NCBI RefSeq assembly: GCF_024055635.1
Contig: NZ_JAMXMB010000012.1
Span: 33,818-97,817 of the forward strand
DNA: 64,000 nucleotides
Reading direction: 5' to 3'
Source of the DNA: Microbacterium yannicii
GTDB lineage: Bacteria > Actinomycetota > Actinomycetes > Actinomycetales > Microbacteriaceae
Numbering within the stretch: the stretch's first letter is position 1; the number at the start of each line of letters is the position of its first letter. Below are positions 41,134-49,945 of the stretch, one piece after another. The translations under genes and the position numbers were made by a program. Under the pieces are notes generated by a model. It did no database searches. It saw only the letters and a program-made list of their open reading frames with translations, and was not told the DNA's origin.

Positions 41134-42171
41134 GTGGAGGAACTGCCCCCCGAACTCGCTGCCCGGATCAAGCGCCGGGGCGGTGCCGCGACGATCTACG
41201 ACATCGCGGAGCTGGCGGGAGTGAACCCGTCCACCGTCTCGCGCGCGCTCAGCAAGCCGGGCCGCATCAGTGAGAAGACCGAGGCGAAGATCCGCGCGGC
41301 GGCCGAACGGCTGGACTTCCAGTTCAACCCGATGGCTCGCGCGCTGCCCACCGGCCGCAGCCAGACGATCGGGCTGCTCGTCGCCGACATCACCAACCCC
41401 GTCGTGTTCGGCATCGTGCGCGGCGCCGAGCACGCGGCTGCGGCGGCAGGCTACACGCTGGTGATCGCCGAGTCGCAGGAGTCCGGCGAAGCCGAGGCGC
41501 AGGCGATCTCACGTCTGCTGCCGAGCGTCGACGGTCTCGTCCTCGCCACCACCCGGCTCGCCGACGAGAAGATCTCGGCCCTCGCTGAGCGCAAGCCGAT
41601 GGTCCTCATCAACCGTCGCGTGGGCGACGTCGCGGGAGTGCTTCCGGACGTCGAGAGTGGCGTGAACGCGATGATGGACCATCTCGCTGGCCTCGGGCAC
41701 ACGTCCATCGTCTACCTCGCCGGTCCCGAGACCTCATGGATCAGCCGCCGCCGCTGGGAGTCGCTGCTGGACGCCGCAGAGCGCCTCGATGTGGGAGTGG
41801 TCGAGATCGGCCCCAACAGCCCCACCATCGAGGGCGGGCGCGAGGTGCTCCGCCGCGTGCAGGCCGCACGCGCGACCGCCGTCATCGCGTTCAACGACCT
41901 CATGGCGATCGGGCTCATGCAGGCTGCGGCCGCCGCAGGCATCGACGTGCCCGGAGCACTCAGCGTGGCCGGCTTCGACGACATCTTCGGCAGCGAGCTG
42001 ATCGTCCCGCCGCTGACGACGGTGCAGGCTCAGCTGGAGCTCGCCGGGCAGCGTGCGGTCGAGAAGGTGCTGTCCCGGCTCGAGGACGGGCGCGACGCCA
42101 TCGACGAGGGCCTCCTCGCTACCACGCTCGTGGTCCGCGGGAGCACCGGCCCTCGCCCACCCGTTCGCTGA
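41134..42171 (+). CDS. LacI-family transcriptional regulator, probable regulator of the island
   Basis: 345 aa from the GTG at 41134, which has AGGAG at an ideal distance; an in-frame ATG at 41095 inside gntK lacks one. The helix-turn-helix is IYDIAELAGVNPSTVSRAL, with the consensus hinge helix NPMARALPTGRSQTIGLLV. The sensor domain is intact. It is the last gene of the operator-controlled beta-glucuronidase operon, so it would be autoregulated. I propose that it binds the nine palindromic sites in this window, with a uronate or KDG-type intermediate as inducer; both points are inference. Confidence 0.93.
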   Translation: MEELPPELAARIKRRGGAATIYDIAELAGVNPSTVSRALSKPGRISEKTEAKIRAAAERLDFQFNPMARALPTGRSQTIGLLVADITNPVVFGIVRGAEHAAAAAGYTLVIAESQESGEAEAQAISRLLPSVDGLVLATTRLADEKISALAERKPMVLINRRVGDVAGVLPDVESGVNAMMDHLAGLGHTSIVYLAGPETSWISRRRWESLLDAAERLDVGVVEIGPNSPTIEGGREVLRRVQAARATAVIAFNDLMAIGLMQAAAAAGIDVPGALSVAGFDDIFGSELIVPPLTTVQAQLELAGQRAVEKVLSRLEDGRDAIDEGLLATTLVVRGSTGPRPPVR

Positions 42172-42191
42172 GCGGTCGAGGCGCTTCCTCT

Positions 42192-42223
42192 CCGTCGCCG
42201 GCGCTCCCTGGCTCAGGCGACGG
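42192..42223. terminator. Possible terminator after the LacI gene
   Basis: CCGTCGCC (42192-42199) and GGCGACGG (42216-42223) form a perfect 8-bp stem with a 16-base loop, followed by ACTACTTT. It lies between the convergent LacI and isomerase genes. Confidence 0.5.
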
Positions 42224-42236
42224 ACTACTTTGCCCC

Positions 42237-42273
42237 GGTCGTTGAGCGAGAGAGGAACGAGCGAGTCGAAACG
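42237..42273. repeat. Intergenic GTTGAGCGAG...GTCGAAACG repeat element
   Basis: This 37-bp segment (GGTCGTTGAGCGAG at its start, GAGCGAGTCGAAACG at its end) resembles the short dispersed repeats, built of GAGCGAG units and ending CGAAACG, that I recall from Microbacterium intergenic regions. Only one copy was noticed in this window, so the repeat status relies on recollection. Confidence 0.4.
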
Positions 42274-42312
42274 TCCTGCCCTTGCACGACTTCGCGGCCG
42301 CCGAGCGACTCG

Positions 42313-43140
42313 TCAGTCCGTCATTAGCACGTCTGCGCCGCGTGCTGCCCGCAGGTAGGCGAGCGACTCGCCGATGGCGGCGAAGACGTCGCCCTCGACG
42401 TGATCGAACTCGATGACGTCGTAGTCGACGCCGGGGGTGGCCCGAAGGATGCCCGCGATGTCGAGGATGCCGTGCCCCAGGGGCACCTGGTCCAGATGCT
42501 CGGCTGCGTAGCCCGTGGTGCCGAAGGGATCGCGGATGCTGCCGCCGTCCTTGAGGTGCAGTGCGACGACACGATGGCCCAGCCGCTGGAGCAGTTCCGG
42601 CACATTCTGTCCGGCCATCGCCGCCCAGTACACATCGACCTCGAGGACGACGGCGGGTTCCAGCTTCGACACGAAGTACTCGTACGCGGACGCGCCGTTG
42701 ATGCGGTGATGAAACTCGAACGAGTGGTTGTGATAGCCGACGCGGACGCCTGCCTCCGCCGCCTCGGAAGCGGCCGCGTTCAGTCGCTCAGCGGTGCGAT
42801 CGACGTCGTCGGCGCTCTGCCAGCGATCTGCGGGAACCATCGGATCGATCAGCGTCTGAACCCCCAGCGCTCGAGCCGCCTGCAGCGTCATGACGAGCGG
42901 CGGCAGCGGCACGCGGCGCCCCTCGTACTCGATGTCGTCGGAGAGGAACGGCGCGTGCGCGGTGGGTGCCGAGAGCCCGTGCCGGACGAGCGCCGTGGCT
43001 GTCTCGGGCACGCGGTCGTAGAGCGAGAAGGGCTCCACTGAGCGGATGCCGAGCCCGGCGAGGCGCTCGAAGGTGCCGTCGAGGTCGGCGAGCTGCTCCC
43101 GGACGGAGTAGAGCTGGACCGAGATCGCCGGGTGCGTCAT
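42313..43140 (-). CDS. Sugar phosphate isomerase/epimerase family protein (xylose-isomerase-like TIM barrel)
   Basis: 275 aa. The fold is indicated by VGYHNHSFEF, VLEVDVYWAAMAGQN, VVALHLKDGG and the closing VIEFDHVEG, which contribute the conserved metal ligands (Glu, Asp, His, Glu) of the AP-endonuclease-2 family. Such proteins near Gfo/Idh/MocA genes act as sugar epimerases, inosose dehydratases or 3-keto-glycoside-cleaving enzymes. It is the second gene of a two-gene operon after a GPH symporter, four bases apart, in turn controlled by the LacI-type operator copy 8. Which reaction applies is unknown. Confidence 0.88.
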   Translation of the reverse strand: MTHPAISVQLYSVREQLADLDGTFERLAGLGIRSVEPFSLYDRVPETATALVRHGLSAPTAHAPFLSDDIEYEGRRVPLPPLVMTLQAARALGVQTLIDPMVPADRWQSADDVDRTAERLNAAASEAAEAGVRVGYHNHSFEFHHRINGASAYEYFVSKLEPAVVLEVDVYWAAMAGQNVPELLQRLGHRVVALHLKDGGSIRDPFGTTGYAAEHLDQVPLGHGILDIAGILRATPGVDYDVIEFDHVEGDVFAAIGESLAYLRAARGADVLMTD

Positions 43141-43144
43141 CCGG

Positions 43145-44662
43145 TCAGGCCTTCTTCTTGGCCGCGGCGACGTGGGCGTCCGCCTCAGCGTCGAGGCGCT
43201 CGGCGGCGAGGAGCTCGAGCTCGGCGTGTGCGTCGACCCCGACCGACCCCCCGACGATGACCGGCGGGGTGGGGCTGAACTCGGTGGTGTGGTGCGCCTC
43301 CTCGCCGCGAGCCTCGAGCTCGGCCTGCGCCTGGGGAAGGATGAACCGGTCGAAGCGGCCGTAGACCATCATGACGACGAAGACGCCGGCGAAGAGTGCG
43401 AGCGGGAACCACGAGTACAGTGCGACGATGGCGGAGTTCGCGGCAGGGGCCTGCGTCTCGGCGCCGCCGTCGTAGCCGGCGATGGTGAGCACGAGCCCCA
43501 CGAACGCTCCGGCGAGGCCCGCGCCGATCTTCGTGAAGATGCCCACGATCGCGCCGATGGTGCTCTCGAGGCGGCGGTTGCCCTTCCACTCGTTGTACGA
43601 GCACAGGTCGAGGATCAACACCGCGGCGAGATAGCTCACCGGGAGCAGCGCGAGTCCCGTGAACAGCCCGCCCACGATCAGCATCGGGATGCTGGCGCCC
43701 GCGAACGCGTTGATGGTCGAGCCGATCATTCCGGCCACCGCGCCCGCCATGATGATGCGGGAGATGGCGACCCGTTTCATGATCACGGGCAGGAAGATGA
43801 TGCTGGGCAGGATCAGGATGCCTGCGCCCAGGACGATCGACTGCATGCCGAGATCGCCGACCACGTAACGGAAGTAGTACGCGCCGGCGCCGGCACCGTT
43901 GATGGCCGATGCGAAGAGCTGCAGCGCCGCGATGGCGAAGATCCAGGTGTTCCCCTTCAGGGCGACCAGGATGTCGCGGACCTTCACCGGGGGAGCGCCG
44001 GCGTCGGCGGTGAGATGCGTCTCTTTCACGAAGACGAACCTGGACATGCCGATGATGGCCAGCGGGATCGCGAACCACGCGATCGCGGTCGACCAGCCTT
44101 CGGGCGACTTGCCGGCGGCATTCAGCACCATCGGCAGGGTGACGGTCACCGCGATGGCCCCCAGGGAGGTCACGATGCCGGACCGGGTGGTCACCTTCGC
44201 GTAGACCCGGCGGCCGTAGAACGCGCGGGCGAGATAGAGGTTGTCGTTCGCGTCGAGGAGCGTGCGGAAGACGGCCTGGATCATGATGAACGTGACGAAG
44301 ACCCAGATGATCCGGCCGGTCTCACCGAGCGCGGACGGCGTGGAGAACATCAGCCAGGTCGTCGCCCAGATGCCGATGATCGCGAATTCGTAGGGGCGTG
44401 CCTTGCCCCAGCGCGTCTCGGGGCTGCGGTCCACGATGTAGGCCGCCACGAGCGCCAGCGCGGCGTTGCACAGGTTGCTGACGAGAAGGAGCACGCCGAC
44501 GATCGCGGGGGAGAGGCCCAGGGTGTCGGTGCAGTAGATCGCGACGTAGCCCAGGATGATGAAGTTCGCCGCCGCGGAGAGGCCGGCTCCGGCCCAGGCG
44601 ACGAGCTTGCCGAAGGGCAGGCGTGCGGTCGGGACCGTCGCGGTCGCCGTTGGTGCTGCCAT
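43145..44662 (-). CDS. GPH-family glycoside-pentoside-hexuronide:cation symporter
   Basis: 505 aa with about twelve hydrophobic segments. The loop DRSPETRWGKARPYEF after the second segment is the hallmark of the GPH family (MelB, UidB, XynB-like transporters). Hydrophilic ends include a Glu-rich C-terminus. The start is preceded by AAAGGAG (minus strand). In an island with beta-glucuronidase it is a good candidate for uptake of glucuronides or hexuronates. The promoter is operator copy 8 read leftwards. Confidence 0.92.
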   Translation of the reverse strand: MAAPTATATVPTARLPFGKLVAWAGAGLSAAANFIILGYVAIYCTDTLGLSPAIVGVLLLVSNLCNAALALVAAYIVDRSPETRWGKARPYEFAIIGIWATTWLMFSTPSALGETGRIIWVFVTFIMIQAVFRTLLDANDNLYLARAFYGRRVYAKVTTRSGIVTSLGAIAVTVTLPMVLNAAGKSPEGWSTAIAWFAIPLAIIGMSRFVFVKETHLTADAGAPPVKVRDILVALKGNTWIFAIAALQLFASAINGAGAGAYYFRYVVGDLGMQSIVLGAGILILPSIIFLPVIMKRVAISRIIMAGAVAGMIGSTINAFAGASIPMLIVGGLFTGLALLPVSYLAAVLILDLCSYNEWKGNRRLESTIGAIVGIFTKIGAGLAGAFVGLVLTIAGYDGGAETQAPAANSAIVALYSWFPLALFAGVFVVMMVYGRFDRFILPQAQAELEARGEEAHHTTEFSPTPPVIVGGSVGVDAHAELELLAAERLDAEADAHVAAAKKKA

Positions 44663-44711
44663 CGCAGAACTCCTTTGTCATGCTGAACGGCATCGGGACT
44701 GCCGCCCCCCA

Positions 44712-44750
44712 AGTAGAACACGTTTCCTTCCGTTTGACAATCGGTTGCCA
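44712..44750 (-). promoter_or_regulatory. LacI-type operator, copy 8, with leftward promoter (symporter) between divergent genes
   Basis: The operator TGACAATCGGTTGCCA occupies 44735-44750. Reading leftwards, TTGTCA (44740-44735), 17 bp and TCTACT (44717-44712) form a promoter identical in layout to that of the beta-glucuronidase operon. The site also lies about 50 bp before the rightward Gfo/Idh/MocA start, so one operator may control both genes. Confidence 0.8.
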
Positions 44751-44800
44751 AATCCCTCCATCGCCGTCCATGATGGGGGCACGGCGCGGAAGGGGCGACA

Positions 44801-45766
44801 ATGCACGGCTGGGGAATCATCGGCACCGGCGACATCTCTGCGCGGATGGCTGCCGACCTTCGAGCAGTGGCACCGGAGCGGGTGCTCGCCGTCTGGGGGC
44901 GACGTCAGGACCGGGCCGACGCGTTCGCCCTCGAGCACGGGATCCCCTTCGCGACAGAGCGGCGGGAAGAGCTGTTCGCGCGCCCGGACATCGATGTCGT
45001 GTACATCGCGACGCCGGCCCATACCCACCTCGAGATCGCTTTCGAGGCGCTCGACGCCGGCAAGCACGTCCTCGTGGAGAAGCCCATGGCGACCTCCGCC
45101 GCAGACGTCGAGGCCATCTTCGCCAAGGCGCAGGCGACCGGGCGCTTCGCCATGGAGGCGATGTGGATGCGCTTCAATCCGCTCCACGTCGACGTGCTCG
45201 AGCGGGTGCGCTCCGGCACTGTGGGCGACGTGCGAGCGGTGCGGGCGAGCTTCGGGACGCCGTTCCGTGCCGCCGGGACGAAGCTCACTCCCGCCCACGC
45301 CGGCAGCGCGCTGCGCGACCGCGGCATCTACGCGGTCACCCTGGCGCACTGGTTCCTGGGTGACCCGACGGCTATCTCGGCGACCGGATCGCTCATGGAC
45401 GGCGTGGACATCGCAGGTCACGCGACCCTGGAACACGGCGAGGGCAGGTTCGCCCAACTCGCGTGGTCGGGCATCGAGTTCCTCGACCTGTCGGCTGCTG
45501 TCAGCGGCGAGCGGGGCTGGATCACCCTCGATCCGATGTTCTGGGCCGGCCAGTCGGCACGTGTCCATGCGGGCAGCGTCGAGCGCATCTTCGGCAGCCC
45601 CGAACACGTGCAGCACCCGCGCCAGGGAAACGGCTACCGGCCGATGCTGGCGGCCGTCGAAGAGACCATCGCGGCCGGGCGCCTCCAGCATCCGTGGCAC
45701 GACCGAGACGCGACGCTCGCCGTCGCGCGCAGCATGGACGGGATCGCGGCGCAGTTACCCGATTGA
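44801..45766 (+). CDS. Gfo/Idh/MocA family NAD(P)-dependent oxidoreductase
   Basis: 321 aa. Rossmann start WGIIGTGDISARMA, then YIATPAHTHLEIAFEAL and the catalytic lysine motif EKPMATS. The segment FAMEAMWMRFNP is typical of the dihydrodiol dehydrogenase / xylose dehydrogenase-like branch, so it may oxidise an aldose such as xylose or glucuronic acid derivatives. GGAAGGGG about ten bases upstream serves as ribosome binding site. It is divergent from the GPH symporter and shares its operator region. It ends close to the convergent NAD(P)HX dehydratase gene. Confidence 0.9.
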   Translation: MHGWGIIGTGDISARMAADLRAVAPERVLAVWGRRQDRADAFALEHGIPFATERREELFARPDIDVVYIATPAHTHLEIAFEALDAGKHVLVEKPMATSAADVEAIFAKAQATGRFAMEAMWMRFNPLHVDVLERVRSGTVGDVRAVRASFGTPFRAAGTKLTPAHAGSALRDRGIYAVTLAHWFLGDPTAISATGSLMDGVDIAGHATLEHGEGRFAQLAWSGIEFLDLSAAVSGERGWITLDPMFWAGQSARVHAGSVERIFGSPEHVQHPRQGNGYRPMLAAVEETIAAGRLQHPWHDRDATLAVARSMDGIAAQLPD

Positions 45767-45773
45767 CGACCTT

Positions 45774-45789
45774 CGACAATCGGTTGTTC
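45774..45789. promoter_or_regulatory. LacI-type operator-like palindrome, copy 9, between convergent genes
   Basis: CGACAATCGGTTGTTC keeps the core CAATCGGTTG and the central CpG. It lies between two stop codons (45766 and 45792), where no promoter is expected. A partial match (AGTTACCCGATTGACG, 45754-45769) lies just upstream in the coding tail. Confidence 0.55.
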
Positions 45790-45791
45790 GG

Positions 45792-46640
45792 TCAGGCTGA
45801 GAGCACGTCCTTCACCGTGGGGGTGAGCTCGGCCGCGAGCTCTCGCGCCAGGAAGCCAAGGCCGATGCGCTCGGTGAGCCGCATCCCCGCGGCGGCGTGG
45901 GTCCAGGCACCCCAGATCGCCGCCCTTTCGGGCTCCACGCCGCGGGCCGCGAAGCCGGCGATCGCGCCGGCGCGCACATCGCCGCTGCCCGACGTGCCGA
46001 GCCCAGGACCGCCCTCAGGGATCCGCCAGGAACGGCCGTCCGGATGTGCGGTGATCCCGTAGCAGCTGACGACGGCGTCGAATCGCCGCGCGATCTCGAG
46101 GAGGTCCGTCAGCTCATCGCCGTCGGCGAGGGGACGGCCGAGCAGGATCGCCGCCTCCTCCTTGTTGGCGCTGAGGACGATGGTGCCCGGCAGTGCGCTC
46201 CGGTCGAGGTCGGGCAGCACTCCCACCGCGAACGCGTCCAGCACGAGGCAGGCGGGTGCGGTGTCGGCGACGGCCAGCACCGTGGCACGCGTCTCGTCGG
46301 GGTCGTCGAAGCCCGGACCGATCAGCACCGCGTCCGCCGAGGCGAGGTGCTCTCCCAGCCGCCCCTCCAGCGGTGCGTCGGCGTCGTCGGGCAGCGCGTA
46401 GATGCCGGCCTCGGGAATCGCGATGCCCACGTGGGCGTCGATGGATGCCGGCACCGCGAGCGCAACACGGCCGGCCCCGACACGGAGCGCCGCCTCGCCC
46501 GCCAGGATGACGGCGCCCGGCGAGCTGCGTGCGCCACCGACGATGACGATCTCGCCGCGGCTCTTCTTCGAATCGCCGGGCTCGGGAAGGCCCCACTCCC
46601 GCAGCACGGCGCCGCTGACGAGCTCACTCGGGTTCGACAT
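45792..46640 (-). CDS. nnrD: ADP/ATP-dependent (S)-NAD(P)H-hydrate dehydratase
   Basis: 282 aa with the ribokinase-like YjeF C-terminal domain only. The conserved glycine-rich segments ILVGGARSSPGAVILAGEAA-like (here IVIVGGARSSPGAVIL) and GTSGSGDVRAGAIAGFAA are present, along with VLSANKEEAAILLG. It repairs hydrated NAD(P)H. The usual epimerase domain (YjeF N-terminal) is not fused and is not nearby. It overlaps the upstream histidine phosphatase gene by 17 bases, so the two are probably co-transcribed. It marks the switch from the sugar island to housekeeping genes. Confidence 0.9.
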   Translation of the reverse strand: MSNPSELVSGAVLREWGLPEPGDSKKSRGEIVIVGGARSSPGAVILAGEAALRVGAGRVALAVPASIDAHVGIAIPEAGIYALPDDADAPLEGRLGEHLASADAVLIGPGFDDPDETRATVLAVADTAPACLVLDAFAVGVLPDLDRSALPGTIVLSANKEEAAILLGRPLADGDELTDLLEIARRFDAVVSCYGITAHPDGRSWRIPEGGPGLGTSGSGDVRAGAIAGFAARGVEPERAAIWGAWTHAAAGMRLTERIGLGFLARELAAELTPTVKDVLSA

Positions 46641-47349
46641 CGGGATTCCCCGGGTGGACGGTGACTTCGGCGCCCTCGCGCTGCAGGTGCGTCACGTCGG
46701 CGAAGGTCTCCAGACGCCAGCCGTCCGAGGTGCGCACGAGGTGCGTGACGGACGCGTTGAGCACCGTGTGCCCGGCCGCGAAGTCGAGCAGCTCCTCCTC
46801 GCGCATGGGCAGCAGGACATAGAGCAGCAGCATCACGACCGCGTCATGCGCGACGAGCAGCGCACACCGGCCCGGCTGCTCGAGGCCGTCGCGCAGGAAC
46901 GACCGCAGTCGCAGCGCCACGTCGGCCCACGACTCGCCCCCCGGCGGACGGTGATAGAACTTGCCGAGATGTAGCCGGCGCTCCGTCTCCTCGGGATGGA
47001 AGCGCGCGACGCCGCTGCGCGTCAGCAGGTCGAGCACTCCGAGCTCACGGTCGCGCAGCCGCTCGTCGGCCGTCACCGGAACCGTCCGCTCGGCGTCGCC
47101 GAGCGCGATCGCGAGCGTCTGCCGGGCTCGGGCATACGGCGGGACCCAGAAGAGGTCGATGTCGTCGCGATGCCCGTCGAGCCATCGGCCGAGCGCCTGC
47201 GCCTGCTCCTCACCGGTGGGCGAGAGCGGCACGTCGGCGTCGCGGATGTCGAGCGGGATCCGTTCGGCGCCGTCGATCTCGGCCTGTGTCGCGGCGACAT
47301 TGCCGACGCTCTCGCCGTGCCGCACCAGCCATAGTTCGTCCACCGCCAT
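46624..47349 (-). CDS. Histidine phosphatase family protein (phosphoglycerate-mutase-like)
   Basis: 241 aa. The phosphorylated-histidine motif LVRHGESVGN is at residues 7-16, and the second histidine is in LLVAHDAVVMLLL. The central PYARARQTLAIAL and the acidic proton donor region are consistent with a small-molecule phosphatase. Substrate unknown. Translation probably couples to nnrD through the 17-base overlap. Confidence 0.9.
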   Translation of the reverse strand: MAVDELWLVRHGESVGNVAATQAEIDGAERIPLDIRDADVPLSPTGEEQAQALGRWLDGHRDDIDLFWVPPYARARQTLAIALGDAERTVPVTADERLRDRELGVLDLLTRSGVARFHPEETERRLHLGKFYHRPPGGESWADVALRLRSFLRDGLEQPGRCALLVAHDAVVMLLLYVLLPMREEELLDFAAGHTVLNASVTHLVRTSDGWRLETFADVTHLQREGAEVTVHPGNPDVEPE

Positions 47350-47421
47350 GACCCCAGGCTACGAAGCCGGACGAGCCAGAAGGGAGGGGCTTGCGGTCGC
47401 ATGCGGTCCTGTGCGAACCGT

Positions 47422-48096
47422 CTACTCGCTCTCCGTCGCGGCGGCGTAGTGGGGCAGCCCGACCGGCTTGGACTCACTCGATCCGCGCTGCCGCAGGAAG
47501 ATCGAAAGTGCGATCATCGCACCGACGGCCAGGAACTCGGACTGCCAGTTCTGCAGCGTCCGGTTCCAGAAATCGGGCGAGCCCAGGTATTCGACCCACG
47601 AGATAGGCGCCTGGCCGTGTTCCGCGTTCTCCGAGTTCATCACGACCGTGCCCGCAAGCGACTGGGCCAACCACGACAACAGGAACACGGTTCCCATGAC
47701 GAGCAGCAGCGAGTTCGAGAAGATCGTCCGACGGATGCCGCGAGCCCGCGCCCACGATGGGGAGTCCGGCTTCGCGTGCTCGCCGACCATCTGATCCTTG
47801 TCCGTGCCAGGGCCCTCGTCGCCCGGCTTCTTCGACTCGGGCGACCCGCGCTGCACGAACCAGATCGTCGCCGCGATGAAGAGGAAGAACTGCAGGAACT
47901 CCGACTGCCAGTTCTCGGCGACATCCACCACGAACTCCGAGGACGTCAGGAAGGCACCGAACGCCTCGGGCGGCATCCCGTGCTGCGCCAGTCGCTCGTT
48001 GTTCTCGAACCAGCCGGCCACGGACTGCCCGGCGAGGGCGAGCACGAACAGCGCACCGAACACCAGGCTGAGGGCGTTGTCGCGAAGCTGTCGCAT
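47422..48096 (-). CDS. DUF6766-type membrane protein with internal duplication
   Basis: 224 aa. Two similar halves each contain two hydrophobic segments and end alike: NWQSEFLQFFLFIAATIW then FVQRGSPESKKPG in the first half, NWQSEFLAVGAMIALSIF then LRQRGSSESKPVG in the second. Each half also starts alike (RDNALSLVFGALF, RTIFSNSLLLVMGTVF). A four-segment membrane protein that arose by tandem duplication is the simplest reading. Function is unknown. A 41-aa membrane protein gene ends four bases upstream of its start. Confidence 0.82.
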   Translation of the reverse strand: MRQLRDNALSLVFGALFVLALAGQSVAGWFENNERLAQHGMPPEAFGAFLTSSEFVVDVAENWQSEFLQFFLFIAATIWFVQRGSPESKKPGDEGPGTDKDQMVGEHAKPDSPSWARARGIRRTIFSNSLLLVMGTVFLLSWLAQSLAGTVVMNSENAEHGQAPISWVEYLGSPDFWNRTLQNWQSEFLAVGAMIALSIFLRQRGSSESKPVGLPHYAAATESE

Positions 48097-48099
48097 GGC

Positions 48100-48225
48100 T
48101 CACCGTCCGATCAGAGGAATCGTGATCATGTAGACGAGGCCGACCGCGAGGACTGCGATCCACGACCAGAACACCACGGCTTCGCCGCGGCGGGGGCCGG
48201 CCTCCTCCGGGGTGAAATCAGCCAT
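48100..48225 (-). CDS. Small membrane protein (41 aa), companion of the DUF6766 gene
   Basis: Starts MADFTPEEAGPRRGEAVVFW with one hydrophobic segment (WIAVLAVGLVYMITIPLI) and ends in GR. An excellent ribosome binding site (AAGGAG, seven bases before the ATG) and the tight spacing to the DUF6766 gene support that it is real. I do not recognise a family. Confidence 0.75.
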   Translation of the reverse strand: MADFTPEEAGPRRGEAVVFWSWIAVLAVGLVYMITIPLIGR

Positions 48226-48341
48226 TGCGCACTCCTTCCTCAGTACGAATCCTCCTGTCCGTATCGCCGGCCACGGGAGGGGATTGACACCGGTGTCATT
48301 CGCAACCCGGCAGCGGGGTGGGTTCGTTCATCCCACGTGCT

Positions 48342-49322
48342 TCACGCGCGCTCCCTGATCGCGGCCTCCCTGATCGCGTCCAGGAGCCCGTCTCTCGCGC
48401 GCCGCAGGAAGGGAGTCTGATCCTTGGCGACGGAGTGCAGGAACAGCTCGTCCGCACCGGCCCCGACCAGCGCGCCGAGGCGTTCGGCGACGTCCCGCTC
48501 ATCGGCGGAGATGAGGATGCCGCGCTCTAGCGCTTTGGTGTCGTCAGGGTCGGCGAGCCGGTCGAAGTCCTCCGGCTGCATGAGATCCCACATCAGTGCC
48601 GGGTCCACGGTCGCCTGACGCCACTGGTCCGCCGCGATCCGCAGCGCTTCGGCGCGGGACTCCGCGAAGCTCACATGCACCTGCACCGCGCACGGACCCC
48701 TGCCTCCGGCATCCCGATATGCCGACAGGATCCGCCCCACCGTGTCGGCGTCGTGGCCGACGGTCACGACGCCGTCGGCCCAGGACGCCGCCCACGCTGC
48801 CGTCTCGGCCGAGGCGGCAGCAGCGCGCAGCGGTGCCGGGTTCTGCGGCCGCGACCAGACGCGCGCGTCGTGTACCGCGAACGCGCCCTCGTGCGTCACT
48901 CGTTCGCCGGCGATGAGCCGGCGCATGACGTCTGCAGCCTGCACCAGGCGGTCCTGCCGCTCGGGCTTCGCAGGCCAGGCATCGCCGGTGACGTGCTCGT
49001 TGAGCGCTTCGCCCGAGCCGAGGGCGCACCAGAAGCGCCCCTCGAACATCTCCGCCAGAGTGGCCAGCGCCTGCGCGGCGATGACCGGGTGGTATCGCTG
49101 CCCGGGAGCGGACACCATGCCCATCGGGAACGACGTCGTAGCGAGGGCCGCGCCGAGCCAGCTCCAGGCGAAGCCCGACTCACCCTGCGCGAGTCCCCAC
49201 GGGGCGAGGTGGTCCGAGCACATCGCCCCGTCGAAGCCGGCGCGCTCCGCCTCCTGGACGGCGGCGAGCAGTGTCGACGGCGGCAGCTGCTCGTGGGACG
49301 CGTGATATCCGAGGAACACCAT
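48342..49322 (-). CDS. LLM-class (luciferase-like) flavin-dependent oxidoreductase, TIGR03885-like
   Basis: 326 aa from the ATG at 49322, which has GGAG a few bases upstream; an in-frame ATG at 49364 has none. The TIM-barrel start MVFLGYHASHEQLPPSTLLAAV, GFDGAMCSDHLAPWG and the FWCALGSGEALNEHV stretch are typical of non-F420 LLM oxidoreductases in this subgroup. Substrate unknown. It stands alone between the DUF6766 unit and the DUF7882-type gene. Confidence 0.88.
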   Translation of the reverse strand: MVFLGYHASHEQLPPSTLLAAVQEAERAGFDGAMCSDHLAPWGLAQGESGFAWSWLGAALATTSFPMGMVSAPGQRYHPVIAAQALATLAEMFEGRFWCALGSGEALNEHVTGDAWPAKPERQDRLVQAADVMRRLIAGERVTHEGAFAVHDARVWSRPQNPAPLRAAAASAETAAWAASWADGVVTVGHDADTVGRILSAYRDAGGRGPCAVQVHVSFAESRAEALRIAADQWRQATVDPALMWDLMQPEDFDRLADPDDTKALERGILISADERDVAERLGALVGAGADELFLHSVAKDQTPFLRRARDGLLDAIREAAIRERA

Positions 49323-49428
49323 GCTCTCCAGCGTGGCGTGGCCGCCAGGACTCGCCCACGCCATTGCACGTCATGGGGGCTCGTGCTAACGCCGGGGTGG
49401 GCGGGACGGCGGCCAGCGGGACGGCGGC

Positions 49429-49764
49429 TCAGTGCTCGTGGATCCAGGCAGTGGCGTCGTCGCTGCGCTCGGGAGGCTCGGGCACGATGTGGAGGCCCGT
49501 GATCGAGTTCGCGGTGTAGATGAGAGCCTCGATCCACGCCCGGTTGATGGGCGGTTGCCTGCTGCCGTAGAACTTGTAGACGAGAGAGGCGTGCGAGTGG
49601 ATCCAGACGGTGGTGCGGCCGTTGCCGATACTGGGGTCATCCTTGAAGCTGAACGAGAACGACTCGCCGCGGCGCAGCTTCGCGCTGATCACCACCATGA
49701 GGTGAGCCAGCACACGGTCGTCGAAGTCGACCTTGATCGCGCCCTCGTAGATGAACTTGCCCAT
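49429..49764 (-). CDS. DUF7882-like small protein
   Basis: 111 aa from the ATG behind GGAGGTCTC. The sequence (FIYEGAIKVDFDDRVLAHL near the start; SFKDDPSIGNGRTTVWIH in the middle; NRAWIEALIYTANS near the end) matches a short protein family that is common in Microbacteriaceae and sometimes annotated as ATP-dependent DNA ligase-like. It has no ligase motifs. Function unknown. Confidence 0.75.
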   Translation of the reverse strand: MGKFIYEGAIKVDFDDRVLAHLMVVISAKLRRGESFSFSFKDDPSIGNGRTTVWIHSHASLVYKFYGSRQPPINRAWIEALIYTANSITGLHIVPEPPERSDDATAWIHEH

Positions 49765-49945
49765 GAGACCTCCGGATGCCGGGATCCGAGCGACGGACCG
49801 GACCGCGGGTACATTCCGGTCACCTGCACCTGAAGACAGGATGCACCCGATCGGGGCCTCTCCGCGCCCCCTTCGACGGCGCGCACTCGGCACCAGGTGC
49901 TGGGCAGGCTCGGTCCGCGCGGGTAGCGTGGGGCGAGGAGAGATG

